DNA of 64,000 bases, taken from NCBI GenBank assembly GCA_021561035.1, contig CP067346.1:1953001-2017000 (forward strand), read 5' to 3'. The translations under genes were made by a program, and so were the position numbers. The stretch is from Clostridioides sp. ES-S-0054-01. GTDB lineage: Bacteria; Bacillota; Clostridia; Peptostreptococcales; Peptostreptococcaceae. The notes under the pieces were generated by a model. That model had not been told where the DNA came from, searched no databases, and saw only the letters and a program-made list of their open reading frames with translations. The first letter of the stretch is position 1. Each line of letters starts with the position of its first letter. This document shows positions 1 through 8,497 of this stretch, piece by piece.

Positions 1-2
1 CT

Positions 3-857
3 GACATCAAATCTTTATGTGAAGGAAAAGTTTCTGATACTAAAGTAGATGTAGATGCAAAGTCAATGGCAAAAAAAATAAAGGGTCTTGCAAAACAATA
101 TGGAGCTTCTGTAGTTGGTATAACTAAATTAAGAGACTATCATATTTATACAAATAGGGGTAGACATGAAGAAAATTATGGTGAAGAAGTTAATCTAACT
201 CACAAGTATGCAATTGTATTTGGATGTGAGATGGATAAAGAAATGATAAATAGAGCTCCAATGATATGTGAAGTTATAGAAACATCAAAGTGTTATGTAG
301 ATGCATCTATCGTCGGTATGATTTTAAGTTACTATATAAGAAACTTGGGATATGATGCTAGAAATCATATGGATGCTAATTATTTAGTAATGCCTGTTTT
401 TATAGCTCGTGATGCTGGCTTGGGGGATATAGGAAGAAATGCTATACTTACAAATAAAGATTATGGCTCTAGACTTAGATTAGGTGTTGTTACTACAGAT
501 ATTCCTCTATTAGAAGATGAATATGTTGATTTTGGACTAGAAGATTTTTGTAAGGTATGTAAAAAATGCTCTTTTAACTGCCCTTCTCATTCACTTTCTA
601 ATGATATTAAAATTAGTGATGATGGAAAATATAATTGGGTAATTGAACATGAGACATGCTATATTAAATGGAGATATTTAGGTACAGATTGTGGTATGTG
701 TATATCTGCTTGCCCATTTAGCCAAAATCTTGAAACTATAAAAAATACCACTTCTTTTAAGGGTAATAACGAGCTTATTGAAAAAGCTTTAGATGAGTAT
801 ACTTCAAAATTTGGTAAACGAATATTTATACCTGGAAATCCTTCTTGGTTAAAATAA
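3..857 (+). CDS. 4Fe-4S double-cluster protein, epoxyqueuosine reductase/reductive dehalogenase-like (5' partial)
   Basis: The reading frame is open to the left edge, so the real start probably lies outside the window; the first internal ATG is at 66. The C-terminal half carries a ferredoxin-like double cluster domain: C-x2-C-x2-C-x3-C (C-K-V-C-K-K-C-S-F-N-C-P) followed by a second set around C-G-M-C-I-S-A-C-P. Before it is a QueG/reductive-dehalogenase-like segment ending G-L-G-D-I-G-R-N-A. Such proteins use cobalamin or other cofactors with two [4Fe-4S] clusters in reductive chemistry. The actual substrate cannot be told; a strict QueG would normally carry a longer C-terminal HEAT domain, which is absent, so reductive dehalogenase-like is the safer family name. 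Confidence 0.75.
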   Translation, partial: DIKSLCEGKVSDTKVDVDAKSMAKKIKGLAKQYGASVVGITKLRDYHIYTNRGRHEENYGEEVNLTHKYAIVFGCEMDKEMINRAPMICEVIETSKCYVDASIVGMILSYYIRNLGYDARNHMDANYLVMPVFIARDAGLGDIGRNAILTNKDYGSRLRLGVVTTDIPLLEDEYVDFGLEDFCKVCKKCSFNCPSHSLSNDIKISDDGKYNWVIEHETCYIKWRYLGTDCGMCISACPFSQNLETIKNTTSFKGNNELIEKALDEYTSKFGKRIFIPGNPSWLK

Positions 858-865
858 TTTTATTT

Positions 866-914
866 AATAAAGAATCTGTCCTATGATAATAAATTCTAGG
901 ACAGATTCTTTATT
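866..914. terminator. Bidirectional intrinsic terminator
   Basis: An 18-bp perfect inverted repeat (AATAAAGAATCTGTCCTA and its complement) with a 13-nt loop lies between the convergent iron-sulfur gene and the 291-aa gene. A/T runs in the arms let it serve both strands. Confidence 0.85.
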
Positions 915-986
915 AAGTTTGAGTTTCAAAGGTCAAATTTTCCACTTAATTTTTAACCAGAATGTTGTGTGTAATAAGTGTCCAAA

Positions 987-1862
987 TTATGCATTTGCAA
1001 AAGTATATATAGCATTAACTCTTGCTACATATAAATTCTCATCACTGCATCCAATATATTTAGCATATTTTTCTATCTTTTCTTTTGCATTTTCAACATC
1101 ATTTTCATCGCTCTCCATTAACTCATTTATGTAGATATCCATTAATGATGCTTTATATTCTTTTATATCATAGCCTAAAAATTCAGTTAATCTCTCAATT
1201 TCCTTACTAAAATCTCCATCTTCTTTTACCAAAAATTCGTATACATCTTCCCTATATGGATTTAAAGTTATTATTTGTTTTACGACTTTGCATTCATCAG
1301 CCTTACCAATAAAACCATCTTTATAATTATTAAATAAGGCATTAGATTTTTTTATAGATTCTTCATCAATATAAGAATGTACCTCAGTTATTCGATTTTC
1401 TATAAGGGCATCTACAACAGCATAATGAATTTTAAAACAATCATTGTATAAATAATTGCTCATTTTCTTTACTGTTGATTCTATTTCTAAAAAACTAGCA
1501 TGACCATTTTTTTTATTTTTATTTGGTATAATAAAGGTTTTATTCAAATTATTAAAAAGTCTCTTGAAGTCTAAATATTTTTCACAATAAACACTTTTAA
1601 AGGTATCGATGTCTATAGTTATAATTCCAAAACTCACTATAGTCTCAATGCCCTTCTTAAAAGATTCCTCTATATATTTTTCTCCTAGACTTAAACCTCT
1701 ATCAGATATTTGCTTTAGATTTTGAAAACTATTCAGACACTCTCTTTCAAAGTTTTTAGAAATTTCTAAAGCATATAATTTAAAGATTTTCCTTATCTTA
1801 TTATAATTATTTTTTGTATCATCAAATCTGATAATAGCTCCATTTACATCAAAAGTAATCAT
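987..1862 (-). CDS. Hypothetical protein, 291 aa
   Basis: I do not recognise this protein. It starts at an ATG with a good GGGGAGG ribosome binding site and ends just before the shared terminator at 866-914. It has no signal peptide or membrane segment and is acidic, Lys/Glu/Asn-rich and probably all-helical in its second half. A segment N-P-Y-R-E-D-V-Y-E-F-L near residue 200 resembles a tetratricopeptide-like helix pair seen in uncharacterised firmicute cytoplasmic proteins. No catalytic motif is evident. It is a single gene, with an AT-rich spacer separating it from the DUF554 gene upstream. Confidence 0.7.
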   Translation of the reverse strand: MITFDVNGAIIRFDDTKNNYNKIRKIFKLYALEISKNFERECLNSFQNLKQISDRGLSLGEKYIEESFKKGIETIVSFGIITIDIDTFKSVYCEKYLDFKRLFNNLNKTFIIPNKNKKNGHASFLEIESTVKKMSNYLYNDCFKIHYAVVDALIENRITEVHSYIDEESIKKSNALFNNYKDGFIGKADECKVVKQIITLNPYREDVYEFLVKEDGDFSKEIERLTEFLGYDIKEYKASLMDIYINELMESDENDVENAKEKIEKYAKYIGCSDENLYVARVNAIYTFANA

Positions 1863-1992
1863 TGAGTTTTAACCTCCCCATTAGTTTCATCAATAAAATA
1901 AATTTAATATAAACTTTATAATCATAATATTAAACTTATTTATACTATAATTATTAATTTGATGATAAAAGCTATTCTCCTTCTAAATAAAA

Positions 1993-2032
1993 AATTTGTC
2001 TAAAGTTTCTAAAAAATTTAGACAAATTTTAG
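1993..2032 (-). terminator. Probable terminator of the DUF554 gene
   Basis: An inverted repeat (AAATTTGTCTAAA / TTTAGACAAATTT) directly downstream of the DUF554 stop codon, followed on the minus strand by an A/T-rich tail. Confidence 0.6.
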
Positions 2033-2043
2033 ATTATTATTGT

Positions 2044-2730
2044 TTAAATTATTCCAAATGTGCCAAATAATATTGGTATAAATATAGCTGGCAACAAATT
2101 TGCTACTTTTATATTTGTCAATTTAAGTACATTTAAACCAAGACCTATAATCAATAAACTTCCAGCTGCTGTCATTTCTGTGACTACAGGCTCACTTAAA
2201 AATCCATTTAAAAATGATGCTCCCATACATATAATACCTTCATACAAAAATACAGATATTGCAGAAAACATTACGCCTATACCTAAAGAAGCAGTAAATA
2301 TAACTGAAGCTATCCCATCTATAACGGATTTTACAAATAAAGTATCGTGACTTCCTGTAAGACCACTTTCTAATGACCCAACTACTGCCATAGCGCCTAT
2401 ACAAAATAATAAACTAGATGATATAAAACCCTCTGCGATAGAATCTTTTTTATTTCCTTTAGAAAATTTACTTTGTAAAAAAGCACCCAACTTATTTACC
2501 CATTTGTCAATATCTATTAATTCTCCTATCAAAGCACCTACAGCTATGGATATTATTGTTACTAATGTATTTTTTCCCTCTAATGCTCCTGATATACCAA
2601 TGTACAATACACATAAGGCAATTCCATTCATTATAGTATCACTTACTCTTTGAGGCAATCCACCTTTAATTATAAGACCTACTATACATCCACCTGCAAT
2701 TGCTAGACTATTTACTATTACTCCAAACAT
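2044..2730 (-). CDS. DUF554 family membrane protein
   Basis: The 228-aa protein is very hydrophobic with about six to seven membrane segments. It opens M-F-G-V-I-V-N-S-L-A-I-A-G-G-C-I-V-G, typical of DUF554 (YdfK-like) proteins, and has the repeated G-A-L-I-G-E-L-I-D-I-D and G-L-G-L-N-V-L motifs of that family. The function is unknown; these are thought to be small-molecule transporters or channels. The start is supported by a GGGGAG site. It is monocistronic; a hairpin built from GTCTAAA/TTTAGAC at about 1996-2026 lies just beyond its stop. Confidence 0.85.
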   Translation of the reverse strand: MFGVIVNSLAIAGGCIVGLIIKGGLPQRVSDTIMNGIALCVLYIGISGALEGKNTLVTIISIAVGALIGELIDIDKWVNKLGAFLQSKFSKGNKKDSIAEGFISSSLLFCIGAMAVVGSLESGLTGSHDTLFVKSVIDGIASVIFTASLGIGVMFSAISVFLYEGIICMGASFLNGFLSEPVVTEMTAAGSLLIIGLGLNVLKLTNIKVANLLPAIFIPILFGTFGII

Positions 2731-2779
2731 TTTTTCTCCCCTCGATTAGCTAATTAAAATTTACTTCAATTATTAAAAT

Positions 2780-3319
2780 TTAAATGTCAATACTTTGGAG
2801 TGGATATTTTAAATATTCTAAAAATTCTTCAAAACCTTTTCTAGATATATTTACAGTTTTAGTATTTATATTAGGATGAAAATTTAAGTAATCTTCTTTA
2901 ATTACATCCTTGTCTATGTAAAGCTCTACTTTTCTTTCTGTGTCATTTATCAATGAAAAAGGATTTACACTTCCTGGAAGAATTTTAAGTACATTGTATA
3001 ATCTTTCAGGTGAAGCAAATGATAATCTAGAACTTCCTATCTTATCTTTAAGTGAGTTTAAATCGACCTGTTTTTCTCCTTTAACTACAATAAGGTAATA
3101 CTTATTTCCTTTAGCATTTCTTAAAAATAAATTTTTACATTGACACCCTTTTGTTATTTCGTCTAAAATTACTAATTGCTCTGCCGTATATACAGCTTCA
3201 TGTTCTACTACATCATATTCAATATTTAATTTATCCAAAACGCTATATATTTTAGTTTCATTTATTCTCACTTCATTTTCATCTTGCTCTTTTATAATTT
3301 TATCTTTCAAATTACTCAT
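2780..3319 (-). CDS. YbaK/ProX-type aminoacyl-tRNA deacylase
   Basis: The 179-aa protein has an YbaK/prolyl-tRNA editing domain over about residues 20-175: Y-D-V-V-E-H-E-A-V-Y-T-A-E, then C-K-N-L-F-L-R-N and K-Y-Y-L-I-V-V-K-G-E-K, and G-S-V-N-P-F-S-L-I-N-D. This combination matches the freestanding ProX group that hydrolyses Ala-tRNA(Pro) in the cytoplasm and so guards translation. Length is normal for the family. It lies 51 bp from the upstream cyclase gene on the same strand, so the two may be cotranscribed. Confidence 0.85.
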   Translation of the reverse strand: MSNLKDKIIKEQDENEVRINETKIYSVLDKLNIEYDVVEHEAVYTAEQLVILDEITKGCQCKNLFLRNAKGNKYYLIVVKGEKQVDLNSLKDKIGSSRLSFASPERLYNVLKILPGSVNPFSLINDTERKVELYIDKDVIKEDYLNFHPNINTKTVNISRKGFEEFLEYLKYPLQSIDI

Positions 3320-3370
3320 ATTTCTCTTTTCTCCTTAAACACTTTGTTATTTCTATACCTCTTTAAGATA

Positions 3371-4003
3371 TTACTCTACAATAGCCATTGCTCTTACCGG
3401 AGCACCATCAGCGTCATTATACTTAAATGGAGCTGCTATAAATAGGAATTTTTCTGGAACATTTTCTAAATTTGTAAGATTTTCTATGATTATTTTTCCT
3501 TTTTCAAATAAAATATGATGCACTTTAAAAATTGATGTATCATATCTATCCACTGATAACATGTCTATACCTATACCTTTTATCTTAGTATTAGCTATAT
3601 AACTTGCAGCTTCTTCTGTTAATGTAGGATAGTCTACATAGTACTGTTTTTTATCCCAAAACTTTGACCAACCTGATTTAAATATTATAAAATCACTATT
3701 TTTTATTTCATCTTCGTATTTTTTTAGATATTCTAATTCTATATTCTTATTTCCCTTTTCAAGCTCCAATACATAAGCTTTACCAACAAAATTTTCTATA
3801 TCCAACTTATCTAGGGTATCACCTTTAGTATACATATGTCTTGGTGAATCCATATGAGTTCCGTTGTGAGAAAATACACTAATTAATGTTTCTTGATAAC
3901 CATTTTCTTCAATAATAGCTACTTTCTTGATATCTGGTCTGTTAGGCTCTGCATATACAGGCATGTCGTTATGTGTAACATGAGTTAAATCAAAAACCTT
4001 CAT
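3371..4003 (-). CDS. Cyclase family protein (kynurenine formamidase-like)
   Basis: The 210-aa protein opens with D-L-T-H and contains the family metal-binding signature H-N-G-T-H-M-D-S-P-R-H around residues 46-56. This group hydrolyses N-formyl or lactam/cyclic amides using a divalent metal ion; N-formylkynurenine is the best known substrate but no kynurenine genes are nearby, so the substrate here is unknown. A GGGGG-rich ribosome binding site precedes the ATG. Its neighbours are the tRNA deacylase downstream and the SIR2 protein upstream. Confidence 0.85.
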   Translation of the reverse strand: MKVFDLTHVTHNDMPVYAEPNRPDIKKVAIIEENGYQETLISVFSHNGTHMDSPRHMYTKGDTLDKLDIENFVGKAYVLELEKGNKNIELEYLKKYEDEIKNSDFIIFKSGWSKFWDKKQYYVDYPTLTEEAASYIANTKIKGIGIDMLSVDRYDTSIFKVHHILFEKGKIIIENLTNLENVPEKFLFIAAPFKYNDADGAPVRAMAIVE

Positions 4004-4089
4004 TTTTATATACCCCCTATGTTTTTATTTTCTATTATATACCTAAATTCATTTTATTTCTATCAGATTTTATTCCATTATATACCACA

Positions 4090-5172
4090 CTAGTATATAT
4101 TTTTTATAAACTTCAAGGGATTTACTGAAAAATCTTGAAAAGAATTATTAGTAAATATAACATCTTCGCCTAAAAAACGTTTATACCTTTCTTCTTCTTT
4201 CTTTAAAGTAATTATTTGTTTTTGTAAATGATTATTAAAAACCATTATCTTAAGTGGAGATTTTTTTCTATTTGTTTGAACTCTTTTTAACATGTATTTT
4301 ATGTGCATATCAGCTTCAGGAAATGAATATCCACAGAATATTAAAAGGTCAGTATCTCTTAAAGTTTTTTCTGTTTCATTCCAAACATTACTTAAAAATA
4401 TGTTCGACATATTCTTAAAATATGTTGGTGGCACTATAATAGGTTCTGTTAATTCACCACACTCTAAACATTTTGTTTCTGAACTATTTTTGATAAGTTT
4501 CATGACACCACCTTCGTGTGGTGTAAGAGTTACACTATTACAAATAGGGCAATAAAGCCAATTTAATGACCCATGTATCTTGTATAATTTTATTAATGGT
4601 TCTTTTGGTTTTCTCCAATTTAACTCTTCTTTAAAATTTGTAAACTCCACGCCATAATCAAGCATAATTGGCAAATCATTCTTATCTCTTAAACCCGTAA
4701 CTGTATTGTCTATATGTATATCATAATTTGCACTAATAAAAGTAGTATCAAGAAGCAAATCATTTTCCAAAAGATTTTCAACCAAAAGTTTGTGATATTT
4801 ATTATCTGTTCTAGGTGTATTATGAATTGCTTCAGCCATTAATAGTATTAAATATTGTCTTAAAAAACGTATACTATCACTTTTGTTATTTAGATTTTCT
4901 AGTCCAAAATTTCTAAATGCTTCTTTTCTTTGTTCTGCTAAATCCAAAAGCCCTAAAACTTCTTCAAAGGTAGGAAAATTTGCATTATCTATATCATCTT
5001 TTACTATATCAATTTTGAACATCTGTTTAAAGAAAATATATAATTCTCTATTCATATCAGTATTACAGTTTGTAGGATTTAGCTTTTTAAAATATTCGCT
5101 AAACAGCTCATTTTGAATAGGTAGATTTTCCGCTGCTGAAGCTCCTGCTCCCAAAAATATGGCTATTTTCAT
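4090..5172 (-). CDS. SIR2-domain protein with zinc ribbon
   Basis: The 360-aa protein begins with the NAD-binding Rossmann motif G-A-G-A-S (residues 8-12). It has S-A-N-Y-D (147-151), the catalytic-type histidine in H-G-S-L-N-W (H200), and two zinc-binding pairs, C208-x2-C211 and C235-x2-C238. A C-terminal segment L-L-I-F-C-G-Y-S-F-P-E-A-D-M-H continues the NAD fold. This layout is that of stand-alone SIR2_2/SIR2-like proteins, which are either NAD-dependent deacylases or NAD-consuming antiphage effectors. The intact His and zinc pairs fit a deacylase-like fold; no partner gene (Argonaute, HerA, Thoeris TIR) is adjacent. An AGGAGG site supports the start. Confidence 0.8.
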   Translation of the reverse strand: MKIAIFLGAGASAAENLPIQNELFSEYFKKLNPTNCNTDMNRELYIFFKQMFKIDIVKDDIDNANFPTFEEVLGLLDLAEQRKEAFRNFGLENLNNKSDSIRFLRQYLILLMAEAIHNTPRTDNKYHKLLVENLLENDLLLDTTFISANYDIHIDNTVTGLRDKNDLPIMLDYGVEFTNFKEELNWRKPKEPLIKLYKIHGSLNWLYCPICNSVTLTPHEGGVMKLIKNSSETKCLECGELTEPIIVPPTYFKNMSNIFLSNVWNETEKTLRDTDLLIFCGYSFPEADMHIKYMLKRVQTNRKKSPLKIMVFNNHLQKQIITLKKEEERYKRFLGEDVIFTNNSFQDFSVNPLKFIKNIY

Positions 5173-5252
5173 ATAGTTCCTCCTAATATAAATATTACTA
5201 TTATTTTTATATCTATTAAATATTCATATCATTTATTTTATGATACAACAAT

Positions 5253-5297
5253 AAAGCTGTCTCCTACTAGAAAAAATCCTATTACAAGACAGCCTTA
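5253..5297 (-). terminator. Terminator downstream of pepV
   Basis: Arms GCTGTCT/AGACAGC with further internal pairing (CCTACTAG/CCTATTA) directly after the pepV stop, followed on the minus strand by TTTATTG. Confidence 0.7.
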
Positions 5298-5304
5298 TAT
5301 TATA

Positions 5305-6651
5305 TTAAATCTTTAATAATTCATAAATAGAAAGAGCATATATTTGAGCAGCCTTTACAATATCCTCTACTATTAAGTATTCATTAGCTTGGTGTTCTGT
5401 TTCTGGTTTTCCTGGAAAAATAGCTCCAAATGCAACACAATTATCTAAAGCTCTTGCGTAAGTTGCTCCTCCAGATGAAAGTGGTGTTCCATCAAGACCA
5501 GTTTCTTCTTCATATACTTTTCTAAGTGTCTTAACAAGAAGCGTATCTTCTGGAACGTAGATTGAATCCAAGAAATCATATTCCTCATAGGTTAAATTGT
5601 ATTTATCTGTCATTTTCTTTAATTCTTTTACAAAATCATCTTTTTTGTATGTTACTGGAATTCTTACATCTATTCCTGCAAATTCTTTTTCACTATCAAT
5701 GGTTACTCTACCTATGTTTACTGTTAGTTTACCTGATACATCATCCTTACAGTTAGGAATTATATTATTTCCATTAGCATCTTCACCAATAGCCTCTGCT
5801 AAAAATTTAATTATATTAGAATCAATACCTATATTATTAAGAGCTATACAAAGTCTTGCCACTGCATTTATACCAGTATCACTTGCTGCTGAATGGACAC
5901 TTTTTCCTATTATACAGATTTTATTACCTTCAACAGTATATTCAAAATTTAATTTATCAAGTTCTTTTTTTAATTTATCAGAGTATTTTCCACTATAGAT
6001 TGCTTTTCCTGGAACTGCATTTAGAGCCTTTCCAACTGATAATTCTATATCACTTTTGCTAGCACAAGTTAAATGAACTTGTAAAAGTCCTTTTTCTGCA
6101 TTTGTTATTGGGAATCTAGAATCTGGAGTAAATCCATAGTTTGGTATTTCTTCATTATTTTCTTTATATTTATTTATACATCTCCAAAGATTTTCTTCAT
6201 CAGCCCCAAAAATGAATCTTATTCTTTTATTAAAGTCTACATTTAAATCCATAAGAGCTTTTACTGCATAAATTGCTGATATTGTAGGTCCTTTATCATC
6301 CTGTGTCCCTCTTCCATATAATTTACCATCTTCTAAAACGGCTTCAAAAGGAGGATAATTCCAGCTTTCTAAATCACCTTCTGGAACTACATCAACATGA
6401 CCAAGTATACCTATCATTTTTTCACCTTGTCCTATTTCTGCATATCCATAATATCCATCTTTATATACTGTATTAAAGCCTAGAGATTTACATAAATCTA
6501 ATATGCCTCTTAAAGCTTTATCTATATTCTCACCAAATGGACAATTTTCAGTTGCTTCAGATATAACACTAGGTATTTTTACACTTTCTTGTATTGAAGA
6601 AATCATTTCATCTTGTAGAGAATTTACTTTTTCTTTAATTTGCTCTTTCAT
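5305..6651 (-). CDS. pepV: Sapep/PepV-family M20 dipeptidase
   Basis: The 448-aa protein is a zinc metallopeptidase of the M20 family: H-V-D-V-V-P-E-G-D near residue 88 supplies the first metal ligand, G-R-G-T-Q-D-D-K-G-P the bridging Asp and G-A-D-E-E the catalytic Glu. A lid/dimerisation insert occupies about residues 180-330, and the C-terminal S-S-G-G-A-T-Y-A-R-A and H-Q-A-N-E-Y complete the active site. These cytosolic enzymes cleave beta-Ala-His-like and other dipeptides imported by the cell. Length is typical. The start has an AGGGTGA site. Confidence 0.88.
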   Translation of the reverse strand: MKEQIKEKVNSLQDEMISSIQESVKIPSVISEATENCPFGENIDKALRGILDLCKSLGFNTVYKDGYYGYAEIGQGEKMIGILGHVDVVPEGDLESWNYPPFEAVLEDGKLYGRGTQDDKGPTISAIYAVKALMDLNVDFNKRIRFIFGADEENLWRCINKYKENNEEIPNYGFTPDSRFPITNAEKGLLQVHLTCASKSDIELSVGKALNAVPGKAIYSGKYSDKLKKELDKLNFEYTVEGNKICIIGKSVHSAASDTGINAVARLCIALNNIGIDSNIIKFLAEAIGEDANGNNIIPNCKDDVSGKLTVNIGRVTIDSEKEFAGIDVRIPVTYKKDDFVKELKKMTDKYNLTYEEYDFLDSIYVPEDTLLVKTLRKVYEEETGLDGTPLSSGGATYARALDNCVAFGAIFPGKPETEHQANEYLIVEDIVKAAQIYALSIYELLKI

Positions 6652-6719
6652 ATTATCACCCTTTAATTTTCATCATAATATACTAATAAATATTTTGACC
6701 TTTTAAAAAAAAAATATGC

Positions 6720-8000
6720 TTATTTTTTTAGTTTTTTTATAAATTCAATTGCTTTCAAAGTCCCCATTTTTGAATGGTCAAATGTAAGCCCACCCTGGAA
6801 ATAAACGTTATAGGGAGGTCTTATTGGAGCATCTGCACTTAACTCTATAGAAGAACCCTGGATAAAGGCTCCTGCTGCCATTATGACTTCACTTTCATAT
6901 CCAGGCATGTCCCAAGGAACAGGTTTTACATAAGAATCAACTGGTGCAGCTTCTTGTATACCTTCACAAAAACTTATTACTTCATCAGCATTATTAAGTC
7001 TAATACATTGAATAATATCACTTCTCAAATCATCGTATTTTGGTAATACATCATAGCCTAATTTTTCAAAAGCTCTTGAACAAAAGATAGCTCCCATCAC
7101 AGCTTGAGATACTATATAAGGTGCTAAGAAAAATCCTTGAAGTACATTTCTAGTAGTTCCAAAAGTAAGACCACATTCTTTTCCTATTCCAGGAGAAGTC
7201 ATTCTATAAGATATAAGTTCAATTAAATCTTTTCTACCAGCTATATATCCACCTGTCAATGCAAGCCCACCACCAGGATTTTTTATTAAAGAACCAGCCA
7301 TAACATCTGCTCCAACATCAGTAGGCTCTTTAGTATCTAAAAACTCACCATAACAATTGTCAACCATTACTATAACTTCTGGTTTGACAGACTTTATTAC
7401 ATCAATAGCTTCTTTTATATCACCAATTGAAAGTGATTTTCTCCAAGAATATCCTTTTGACCTTTGTATCATAACAAGTTTAGTTCTATCATTTATTTTA
7501 TTTTTAATTCCTTCTAAGTCTAAATTTCCATTTTCTAAAAAATCTACATCATCATATGTAACACCATATTCTTTTAATGAACCTTTTTCTTCTCTTATAC
7601 CTATAACGCCCTCTAAAGTATCGTATGGTCTACCAGTAACAGATAAAATTTCATCTCCTGGTCTGACTATCCCTTGTATACATAAAGTAAGTGCATGTGT
7701 ACCATTTACAATTATTGGTCTTACAAGAGCATCTTCTGTATTAAAAACTTTAGAATAAATTTCCTCTATTTTTTCACGCCCAATATCATTATATCCATAT
7801 CCTGTAGTCCAGTTAAAGTGCATATCACTTAGTTTAGATTCTTGCATAGCTTTTAAAACTTTATATTGATTATACTCTCTTATTTCTTTTATTTCTTCAA
7901 ACTTATCTTTTATATCTTCCATTACTTCTTGTGACAGTTTAAAAGTATCATCATCTATTCCATAGTAGTCTTTTAATAATTCTTTTGTCTCATTAAGCAT
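6720..8000 (-). CDS. Methionine gamma-lyase family PLP protein ("aluminium resistance protein")
   Basis: The 426-aa protein belongs to the PF06838 group of fold-type I PLP enzymes. The likely cofactor lysine is in A-G-S-L-I-K-N-P-G-G-G; upstream is V-M-V-D-N-C-Y-G-E-F, giving the PLP-ring aspartate. Members are annotated as aluminium resistance proteins or methionine gamma-lyase-like; the true reaction is not settled. The gene is downstream of hfq in the same direction, as is common in Firmicutes (ynbB-like next to miaA/hfq), and is separated from hfq by a strong hairpin at 8041-8098. Confidence 0.85.
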   Translation of the reverse strand: MLNETKELLKDYYGIDDDTFKLSQEVMEDIKDKFEEIKEIREYNQYKVLKAMQESKLSDMHFNWTTGYGYNDIGREKIEEIYSKVFNTEDALVRPIIVNGTHALTLCIQGIVRPGDEILSVTGRPYDTLEGVIGIREEKGSLKEYGVTYDDVDFLENGNLDLEGIKNKINDRTKLVMIQRSKGYSWRKSLSIGDIKEAIDVIKSVKPEVIVMVDNCYGEFLDTKEPTDVGADVMAGSLIKNPGGGLALTGGYIAGRKDLIELISYRMTSPGIGKECGLTFGTTRNVLQGFFLAPYIVSQAVMGAIFCSRAFEKLGYDVLPKYDDLRSDIIQCIRLNNADEVISFCEGIQEAAPVDSYVKPVPWDMPGYESEVIMAAGAFIQGSSIELSADAPIRPPYNVYFQGGLTFDHSKMGTLKAIEFIKKLKK

Positions 8001-8040
8001 TTTATCACCTGTCTCTTTATTATTTTATTTAAACATGTAA

Positions 8041-8098
8041 AGGAGACTATTTTACTAAAACAAATAAATTATAGTTTATAAGTTAGTATAAGTCTCCT
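8041..8098 (-). terminator. Long stem-loop between hfq and the PLP-enzyme gene
   Basis: Arms AGGAGACT/AGTCTCCT extended by imperfect pairing (ATTTTACTAA / TTAGTATA) enclose an AT-rich loop. There is no good T-run on the minus strand, so it could be a weak terminator, an RNA-processing site or a 5'-UTR structure of the gene at 6720-8000 that hides AGGAGA sequence. Confidence 0.55.
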
Positions 8099-8126
8099 CT
8101 CAATCATCTTAAATTAAATTAGTCAT

Positions 8127-8384
8127 CTATCTGTTGTTATTATTATTATTTTGGTTTTGATTTGTTAGATTAATATACTTCCCAGGTTGTATAGTTGAAA
8201 CAGCATGTTTATAAATCATGTTTTGTTGTCTATTATCACCTTCTATTAATATTATATAACTATCAAATCCTTTTACAAGCCCTTTAACTTGCACTCCATT
8301 GACTAAATATATAGTAACAGGTATTCTTTCTTTCCTTGCGTTATTTAAAAACAAATCTTGTAAATTTAAAACTGTATTTTTCAT
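8127..8384 (-). CDS. hfq: RNA chaperone Hfq
   Basis: The 85-aa protein has the Sm fold: Sm1 residues [11 protein letters not shown] at the N-terminus and the Sm2-like signature Y-K-H-A near residue 60. It forms a hexameric ring that binds sRNAs and mRNAs. The tail, after the core, is Q/N-rich (Q-N-Q-N followed by six Asn and Arg), unlike the short Bacillus Hfq tail. It follows miaA on the same strand, the usual order. The ATG has a GGGAGGG site. Confidence 0.97.
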   Translation of the reverse strand: MKNTVLNLQDLFLNNARKERIPVTIYLVNGVQVKGLVKGFDSYIILIEGDNRQQNMIYKHAVSTIQPGKYINLTNQNQNNNNNNR

Positions 8385-8497
8385 TAGATTTGTACCCTCC
8401 CAAGATTAAATTGAACTTCTAAAATATTCCTACCTTATATTCTATATAAGTTATAACAAATTTTCAATATTAAGTTGTATACTTAAAAATTTATATA

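Noticed and set aside
883-1134. Plus-strand ORF of 83 aa
   Set aside because: Runs through the terminator and opposite the 291-aa gene; no ribosome binding site.
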